Assembly (NCBI GenBank): GCA_900756555.1
Contig: CAAEKP010000019.1
Location: 1 to 11,380 of the forward strand
Origin: Peptococcaceae bacterium
Lineage (GTDB): Bacteria; Bacillota; Peptococcia; Peptococcales; Peptococcaceae
DNA: 11,380 bases
Reading direction: 5' to 3'
Made by a program: the position numbers and the translations under genes. Numbering within the stretch: the stretch's first letter is position 1; each line of letters opens with the position of its first letter. The notes below the pieces were generated by a model. It was not told the DNA's origin. It searched no databases and saw only the letters and a list, made by a program, of their open reading frames with translations. This document shows positions 6,540-11,380 of the stretch, one piece after another.

Positions 6540-8456
6540 TTATGCATTGATGGTAACGCCTGTCTGATAGGTGCTGTAGTCGCTTTCGCCTTCCTGTACT
6601 AACAGAGTGATGGTGTAAGCGCCGTTCAGTCCGGTTTTGTTGATGAAGGTATCAATTTCACGGCTGTCTGCTTTCTGGAAGGTACCCACGCACATTGCCT
6701 GGAATTCTTTGCTGGCAGTATCCACCAGATAACGACGTACCGTGCCGTCGGCAGCAGTCAGCAATACCTGCACCATAGTATTTTCTTCAAATTTACCCTG
6801 CACCAGTACGCGGTCTACTTCTTCCACTACTTTCAGCTGATACTGTGCTGGAACTACTTCTGCTTTTTCATCTGCTTTTACTTTCATTTTGGTTACTGGT
6901 GTTTCACGCAGATGACCTAACAGCTGGCCTTTACCCAGCTCGATGGTTTCATTTGCATAGTAGATTGGCAGTTTTTCTGCACGATAGCAGTTTGCTGGCA
7001 CCTGTAATTCATATACCAGTTCATCGTTTACCAGTTCGCAGGTAATGGAGTTAAAGGTGTAAGTGTGATCGCCAGGGGTCATGCATTTCTGTACAGCCAG
7101 ACCTTCGCAGGTTTTGCCGTCTTCATAGCCAATACCGCCGGAATGTACCAGATAATGTCCTTCATCGTAGTATTCCACATTACAGATATAAGGAGAGAAA
7201 AATTCTGTGCCCCGTTCTTTGCCGTACTGCCATACCTGTTCAATTTCCATTTTTTCTGTATCGATTCTGTAACGCACACCACGGGAGAAGTTTTCTGCAT
7301 TTAGGATGCGTTTTTCTGGATTTTTGGAACGGAAGTGACCGTTATCAAACAGCATGATATCGCCGTCTGGTAATACCACACAGGCGTGCTGTTCATACTG
7401 CCAGTCAAATTTGCTTAAATCGCCAACCGGTTTAAAGAAATATTTCTGCATATCTTCCGGCCACATTTCCGGGTCGCCCAGAATCCAGTTCAGTTTGCAT
7501 TTTCCGTTTTCATCTAATTCGTAATCAATGTTGATTACCGCATCCTGATGACGGCCGGAGAAGGTCAGTGTGTTGGTGCGTTTGTCATACCATACCGCAT
7601 TGTTGTGGAACCAGTCCGCTTCATCCTGACTGCCGGAACCCGCTGTCGGATACTGTGGCAACACATCTTTATAATCCCATTTGCGCAGAATTTCGCCGGT
7701 GTTTTTGTCCAGCAGCACACACATATCTTCCACAGTAGGTGTGGAAGCATCGTAAGTCAGCATTAAAATATTGCCGTCCTCCATCACAAACTGGTCATGA
7801 TGATAACCGCCGATTGGCCCGCGATATTCTTTAAAGATTTTGCCGCTGAATACCATTTCATACAACCCGGTAGTGTAATATGGCATCCCCACCAGACGTT
7901 CCGTACCCATCAGCAGATGACCGTTTGGCATCCGTTTTAAGTCAAAGTTAAAGTTTACATTGGCATACCAGCGAATGTCCCCTTTGTAGTCATAGCCTAC
8001 TGGCATGGAGTCCATAGCGGTGGTCAGGAACATCAGGTTATGCCCCATATAGTCCGCAGTGGTTTTGATGCTGGTAGCCGCTTTTGCTTCTTCAATAGCC
8101 GGTTCTGTGGTGATGGTGATGGTCTGTTTTGCACCGTTGGCGGTTTCCAGCACTACCTGATTATCATAGCCCGGATACAGGCCATAGATTGGCAGAATGT
8201 GTTCTTTTTCGGACGGGAAGGTGTGGCTGATATTGCCTGCGGCTTCTTTGCCCAGCACAGTTGCAGTTACTTCAGTAGCAACCGGTGTGCGGAACAGCAC
8301 CACAGCCACCAGCGGGCAGTAAATGTAAGGGTTCAGTTTCACCAGCGGATTGGTGATAGTGTAATCACCAGCTGCAAATTCTGCTAAAAATGCCTGTTCT
8401 GCTTCATACTGGCGATCAATAATGTGTGGTAATTTTTCATAGTTGATGGTTTCCAT
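6540..8456 (-). CDS. assT: Aryl-sulfate sulfotransferase, copy 1 (638 aa)
   Basis: Paralog of the 641-residue copy, with the same sulfate-transfer chemistry expected. The two align without gaps to about residue 455, and a three-residue deletion near 460 explains the length difference. All candidate active-site residues are at the same numbers: H219/H220, H284, N286, R302, H357. Differences cluster in residues 101-140, in the loop after LMLT (235-240) and in the C-terminal extension, so acceptor or donor preference may differ. The block FQAMCVGTFQKADSRE (585-600), then DTFINKTGL, is conserved against a divergent background. No signal peptide is visible. The start follows AAAGGAGAG with 9 bases between. 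It is the gene divergent from the LysR regulator, whose promoter overlaps its own, so direct control by that regulator is likely. A strong terminator follows. Confidence 0.93.
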   Translation of the reverse strand: METINYEKLPHIIDRQYEAEQAFLAEFAAGDYTITNPLVKLNPYIYCPLVAVVLFRTPVATEVTATVLGKEAAGNISHTFPSEKEHILPIYGLYPGYDNQVVLETANGAKQTITITTEPAIEEAKAATSIKTTADYMGHNLMFLTTAMDSMPVGYDYKGDIRWYANVNFNFDLKRMPNGHLLMGTERLVGMPYYTTGLYEMVFSGKIFKEYRGPIGGYHHDQFVMEDGNILMLTYDASTPTVEDMCVLLDKNTGEILRKWDYKDVLPQYPTAGSGSQDEADWFHNNAVWYDKRTNTLTFSGRHQDAVINIDYELDENGKCKLNWILGDPEMWPEDMQKYFFKPVGDLSKFDWQYEQHACVVLPDGDIMLFDNGHFRSKNPEKRILNAENFSRGVRYRIDTEKMEIEQVWQYGKERGTEFFSPYICNVEYYDEGHYLVHSGGIGYEDGKTCEGLAVQKCMTPGDHTYTFNSITCELVNDELVYELQVPANCYRAEKLPIYYANETIELGKGQLLGHLRETPVTKMKVKADEKAEVVPAQYQLKVVEEVDRVLVQGKFEENTMVQVLLTAADGTVRRYLVDTASKEFQAMCVGTFQKADSREIDTFINKTGLNGAYTITLLVQEGESDYSTYQTGVTINA

Positions 8457-8490
8457 AACATCATCTCTCCTTTTATTAATAATTGTATTT

Positions 8491-8519
8491 TTGACAAAAT
8501 ATCAAAATATCTTTATAAT
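8491..8519 (+). promoter_or_regulatory. Consensus promoter of the LysR regulator gene
   Basis: Perfect TTGACA (8491-8496), 17-bp spacer, perfect TATAAT (8514-8519). The predicted start point is near 8526, about 93 bases before the ATG. A tandem 8-bp direct repeat, CAAAATAT twice (8495-8510), fills most of the spacer and could be a binding site, for example for autorepression. A fully consensus promoter for a regulator gene suggests it is held down by a repressor. Confidence 0.75.
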
Positions 8520-8541
8520 TATAGTATAACAGATAAAACAA
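8512..8541 (-). promoter_or_regulatory. Candidate promoter of ASST copy 1, overlapping the lysR promoter
   Basis: On the minus strand TTGTTT (8541-8536), 18 bp, TATAAA (8517-8512). The overlapping palindrome TATAATTATA (8514-8523) also offers a TATAAT on this strand (8523-8518), but with no decent -35. The -10 regions of the two divergent genes physically overlap, so polymerase binding in one direction should exclude the other. The -35 is weak, as expected for an activator-dependent promoter. Confidence 0.45.
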
Positions 8542-8618
8542 GTAGTCGCCGCTTCTTTTTGCGCGATTTTCACCAAAATGAGAACTTTTTTATGAAATGA
8601 ACAGAACAGGAGGATATC

Positions 8619-9632
8619 ATGCGTCTGGAACATTTTCAATATATTGTAGAAATTGCCCGCTGTAAGTCCATGTCCAAAGCGTCCAAAAAATTATTTATCA
8701 CCCAGCCGTCCCTCAGCACCGCTATTCAAAACCTGGAAGAAGAACTGGGCTTCCAGATTTTCAAGCGCTCTGCCTCCGGGGTAGCGCTCACCGACAAAGG
8801 CGAATCGCTGTTGAGTATTGCTGAAGAAGTGGTGCACCAGCTAGAGCAAATCAAAGAACTGTCCGACCCGGCCACCGATACATTTACCCATCTCAATCTG
8901 GCGGCTGTGCCGGTATTTTGTAATGCGCTGATGATTGAACTGATTCAGACACTCAAACAGAAAAATCCGTTGGTCAATTTGAACATTATTGAGCTGCGTC
9001 CCGCTAAAATTTTGCCTGCGCTGATTTCCGGCACTGCCGATTTGGCCATCGGCACTTATTCCCCCAGCACCAAAGAGCAGATTTTTCAGGAGGCTGCCAA
9101 AAACAATCTGATTATCAAGCCAATCTTTGATGATAAAATGTATTGCTTTGTACACCGCAACCATCCCATGGCACACAAAAAGAGCGTTTCCATGGAGGAC
9201 ATGGCCGACAGCACACCGGCATTTTTTAATGACCACGTTTTTATGGAAAGCTACGAATGCCAGCAAAACGAAAAACCGCAGCGGCTCGATCATGAATATG
9301 AAAAAAATTACTACAGCTTTACAGACCGCGCCAGTATTAAAAAAGCAATCTCCAAAGGGCTGGCTTATTCCACTCTGCCCCGGCTGATGGCTTACGATGA
9401 CATTTACGTCAACGCCGGCATGATTATTCCAGTGCCGCTGGCCGATTCTGATACATCATTGACCACCTATGTGGCTTATTCCTCCCGCAGCGCATTGCCT
9501 AAGGCCGCCCGGCAAACCATAGAGATTGTGCAGCAGCTTTATCAGTCCATCGCAGAGCAATTCGCCAAAAGCGATGTGGCGCAGGAACAGGCAGAAACAC
9601 AGAAAAAACGCAACCAGTTCCTGAGCTATTAA
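8619..9632 (+). CDS. LysR-family transcriptional regulator
   Basis: DNA-binding regulator of 337 residues. The N-terminal winged helix-turn-helix is typical of the family: MRLEHFQYIVEIA, then SMSKASKKLFITQPSLSTAI (17-36), NLEEELGFQIFKR and the wing with LTDKGE. A linker helix (about 62-82) leads to the periplasmic-binding-like effector domain (about 90-300). The family usually runs to about 300 residues; this one has an extra polar tail (about 312-337) rich in Gln, Glu and Lys. The start has AGGAGG five bases upstream. Its divergent position next to ASST copy 1, and the LysR-type dyad ahead of ASST copy 2, suggest it controls both in response to a small aromatic or sulfated ligand. The ligand and targets are inference. 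Confidence 0.93.
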   Translation: MRLEHFQYIVEIARCKSMSKASKKLFITQPSLSTAIQNLEEELGFQIFKRSASGVALTDKGESLLSIAEEVVHQLEQIKELSDPATDTFTHLNLAAVPVFCNALMIELIQTLKQKNPLVNLNIIELRPAKILPALISGTADLAIGTYSPSTKEQIFQEAAKNNLIIKPIFDDKMYCFVHRNHPMAHKKSVSMEDMADSTPAFFNDHVFMESYECQQNEKPQRLDHEYEKNYYSFTDRASIKKAISKGLAYSTLPRLMAYDDIYVNAGMIIPVPLADSDTSLTTYVAYSSRSALPKAARQTIEIVQQLYQSIAEQFAKSDVAQEQAETQKKRNQFLSY

Positions 9633-9721
9633 AGCCGTTATGAAAATAGTTATAAAAGCATCTATTATGAAAGCAATTATTAAAAGCATTCTATTAAATA
9701 ACTATGAAACTGCATAAAAAT

Positions 9722-9777
9722 AAGACCAGAATATAACAACGCATCATCACAAAACCGTTGTTACATTCTGGTCTTTT
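9722..9777. terminator. Bidirectional terminator between lysR and aroF
   Basis: AAGACCAGAAT (9722-9732) pairs with ATTCTGGTCTT (9765-9775), and after a 2-base mismatch AACAACG pairs with CGTTGTT, giving 18 bp in all. TTTT follows on the plus strand (9774-9777), and TTATTTTT follows on the minus strand. Its place between convergent genes fits a shared terminator. Confidence 0.85.
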
Positions 9778-9800
9778 CCTCATTTATATAATTTATCTCT

Positions 9801-10814
9801 TTACAGCGTTTTGCCTTCAAAGTCCAAACGACGTTTCAAGTCGGTCATCAGGGTTGCAAATTCATCACAGTTCAGCGACTGTGCGCCATCGCATTTGGCT
9901 TTGCAAGGATCATTGTGCACTTCAATCAGCAGGCCATCCGCACCAGCAGCAATAGCGGCCTTTGCCATAGTAGGCACTAACCACGCATGCCCGGTGGCAT
10001 GGCTTGGATCCACCACTACCGGCAGGTGAGAATATTTTTTAATCAGCGGAACAGCGGACAAATCCAGAGTATTTCTGGTGTAAGTTTCAAAGGTACGAAT
10101 CCCCCGTTCACACAGAATAATGTTTTCATTCCCGCCGGACATAATATATTCAGCGCTCATCAGCAGTTCTTCAATGGTGTTTGCCAGACCACGTTTCAAC
10201 AAAATGGTTTTGTTGCAATGACCCAACTCTTTTAGTAATTCAAAATTCTGCATATTGCGCGCGCCAATCTGAATTACGTCCACATCATTGAACAAATCCA
10301 GATGTGCTAAACTCATCAATTCAGATACAATTGGCATACCGGTTTCTTTTTTGGCTTCCAGCAGCAATTCCAGACCTTCTGCCCGCATGCCCTGGAAAGA
10401 GTAAGGGGAGGTTCTTGGTTTAAACGCACCGCCGCGCAGCATCTTCGCGCCAGCAGCTTTTGCCGCTCTGGCTACTTTTAAAATCTGTTCTTCCGATTCT
10501 ACCGAGCAAGGCCCTGCAATCACCTGAAAATGACCGCCACCAATTTTTTCTTCACCAATCTGCAGCACAGTATCATCCGGATGGAACTTGCGGTTTGCTT
10601 TCTTGTAAGGTTCCGATACACGTTTTACATCCTCCACCAACTCATTGGAGCGAATCAAACCCATATCCACACTGCTGGTATCCCCCACCAAACCTAAAAT
10701 AGTGGTCATGGAACCAAAGATTGGATTCACGTGTACATCAGCGCTGTTTTCCAGCCAGTTGGATAACTGCTGTACCTGATCTTTCTCTACACCTGGTTTT
10801 AAAATAATAATCAT
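9801..10814 (-). CDS. aroF: 3-deoxy-7-phosphoheptulonate (DAHP) synthase, AroF family with N-terminal ferredoxin-like domain
   Basis: Joins phosphoenolpyruvate and erythrose 4-phosphate to make DAHP, the first step of the shikimate pathway, in the cytoplasm. It has 337 residues. An N-terminal regulatory ferredoxin-like domain (about 1-68, MIIILKPG) is followed by the type I barrel. Substrate motifs are KPRTSPYSFQG (132-142), LLKRGL and IGARNMQN. The expected metal ligands are all present: C103 (GPCS), H272 (DPSHATG), E298 (IEVH) and D309 (CDGAQSL). I start at the ATG at 10814, preceded by AAAGGGGG, because MIIILKPG is the family's usual beginning. An in-frame ATG at 10874 lies in the -35 box of the predicted promoter and cannot be on that transcript. 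It is transcribed alone and converges on lysR. The leader is about 25 bases, too short for an attenuator or T-box. Confidence 0.95.
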   Translation of the reverse strand: MIIILKPGVEKDQVQQLSNWLENSADVHVNPIFGSMTTILGLVGDTSSVDMGLIRSNELVEDVKRVSEPYKKANRKFHPDDTVLQIGEEKIGGGHFQVIAGPCSVESEEQILKVARAAKAAGAKMLRGGAFKPRTSPYSFQGMRAEGLELLLEAKKETGMPIVSELMSLAHLDLFNDVDVIQIGARNMQNFELLKELGHCNKTILLKRGLANTIEELLMSAEYIMSGGNENIILCERGIRTFETYTRNTLDLSAVPLIKKYSHLPVVVDPSHATGHAWLVPTMAKAAIAAGADGLLIEVHNDPCKAKCDGAQSLNCDEFATLMTDLKRRLDFEGKTL

Positions 10815-10845
10815 AATAAAACAACCCCCTTTGCTGTTAATTTGT

Positions 10846-10874
10846 ATTGTACTGGATTTCCCTATGCGGCGCAA
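10846..10874 (-). promoter_or_regulatory. Promoter of aroF
   Basis: On the minus strand TTGCGC (10874-10869), 17-bp spacer, TACAAT (10851-10846). The start point is predicted near 10839, about 25 bases before the ATG. This supports the shorter aroF start. Confidence 0.6.
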
Positions 10875-11013
10875 CCATTTTTATGTAAAATACAAAATAC
10901 CAACAAAAATAAATCTGATATGATACCTCTTAAGTCAATGTCATTAAGTTAACAATGGGCATATCATCAGCGCCAGAGGCTGTTTCACTGCATATAAGGT
11001 TATTCTGCGGCCT

Positions 11014-11380
11014 TTACGCCGAACGCATTTCCTGTGCCAATGCCAGCACCGTATCCAACGGCAAGCCGGAATATTCTGCAATTTTATCATAGTTTAAATG
11101 ATTGTCCTGCAACATACTTTTTGCAATTTCAGCAGCTTTTTTCTGCATACCTTCTGCTTTGCAATCTTTCTTCATTTCATCCCATGCTTCACACATATCA
11201 ACATCCCCTTTCTCATTTTTAATATACGGTTTTAGTTTTAAATGCGTACAGTGTTCAATCACATTTACGGCTGCTGCATCTATACTGCGGTATGCGTCAC
11301 TGCGCATAAGCTCTGCCATATTCTCTTTGTCTTTTGAGTATTTGATAAATTCCATTACCTGACGCAGGTTGGTGTGGAAC
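11014..11380 (-). CDS. Rpn/PD-(D/E)XK nuclease-transposase-like protein, C-terminal part (5' end outside the window)
   Basis: The open frame runs leftward from the window edge to a TAA at 11014 and has no stop at the edge, so the protein starts outside. The 113-residue stretch beginning MEFIKYSKDKENM is only an internal methionine: the frame continues upstream as FHTNLRQV. The segment LRQVMEFIKYSKDKENM, the acidic DMCEAWDEMKKD stretch, the Lys/Glu/Ala-rich helix (EGMQKKAAEIAKSML) and a final helix-turn-helix-like tail (YDKIAEYSGLPLDTVLALA) resemble the C-termini of the Rpn (YhgA-like) family. In that family the nuclease domain is N-terminal and not visible here. Many members are linked to DNA rearrangement, but many are domesticated or decayed. 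I see no clear terminator in the 199 bp before aroF. Confidence 0.6.
   Translation of the reverse strand, partial: FHTNLRQVMEFIKYSKDKENMAELMRSDAYRSIDAAAVNVIEHCTHLKLKPYIKNEKGDVDMCEAWDEMKKDCKAEGMQKKAAEIAKSMLQDNHLNYDKIAEYSGLPLDTVLALAQEMRSA

Noticed and set aside
8841..9293. 150-codon minus-strand frame inside lysR
   Set aside because: Antisense to a well-conserved LysR protein, no ribosome site seen.
10815..10874. Upstream ATG extending aroF by 20 residues
   Set aside because: It lies in the -35 box of the predicted promoter, has no ribosome site, and the extra residues do not match the family's MIIILKPG start.
10815..11013. Riboswitch, T-box or attenuator ahead of aroF
   Set aside because: The predicted leader is about 25 bases and I find no terminator hairpin or specifier structure in the gap.

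Overview
The window looks like a stretch of chromosome from an anaerobic, moderate-GC (roughly mid-40s %, judged by eye) gut-type bacterium. The aryl-sulfate sulfotransferase genes, the ferredoxin-like-domain DAHP synthase, the strong AGGAGG-type ribosome sites and the nuclease/transposase-like fragment fit a Firmicutes lineage. A Negativicutes member such as an Acidaminococcaceae relative is my best guess, but this is inference from gene style, not from a marker gene.

Layout. Positions 1-400 hold no gene. They contain a truncated repeated palindrome, two and a partial copy of a ~95-bp tandem repeat, and a ~125-bp imperfect inverted repeat that ends just past the first gene's stop codon. Five genes then run leftward on the minus strand. 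In order of transcription they are two ~640-residue aryl-sulfate sulfotransferase (ASST) paralogs (6540-8456 and 4255-6180), a shorter 481-residue ASST-family protein (2693-4138), a Bcr/CflA-type MFS exporter (1285-2499) and an RNase Z-like metallo-beta-lactamase-fold hydrolase (402-1205). A LysR-type regulator (8619-9632, plus) is divergent from the first ASST gene, with overlapping promoters. A bidirectional terminator separates it from a convergent DAHP synthase gene (aroF, 9801-10814, minus). The window ends inside the 3' part of a gene resembling the Rpn/PD-(D/E)XK nuclease-transposase family (11014-11380, minus).

How the genes may work together. ASST enzymes move sulfate from one phenolic sulfate ester to another phenol without PAPS. 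Three of them beside a LysR regulator, a small-molecule exporter and a hydrolase from the fold that includes AtsA-type arylsulfatases suggest a locus for handling aryl sulfates or phenols. None of the three ASST proteins shows a signal peptide, and the two large ones lack a cysteine pair where I recall the enterobacterial periplasmic enzyme having its essential disulfide. The sulfate transfer would therefore be predicted in the cytoplasm. This joint role is inference.

Regulation visible in the sequence: a consensus sigma-A-type promoter for lysR, a good promoter for the second ASST gene with a TTG-N7-CAA dyad (LysR T-N11-A type) centred about 66 bp upstream of the predicted start point, a promoter for aroF, and four hairpin terminators. 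The two large ASST paralogs are separated by a strong terminator, so they appear to be separate transcription units. The 641- and 481-residue ASST genes may share a transcript across a pair of REP-like palindromes.
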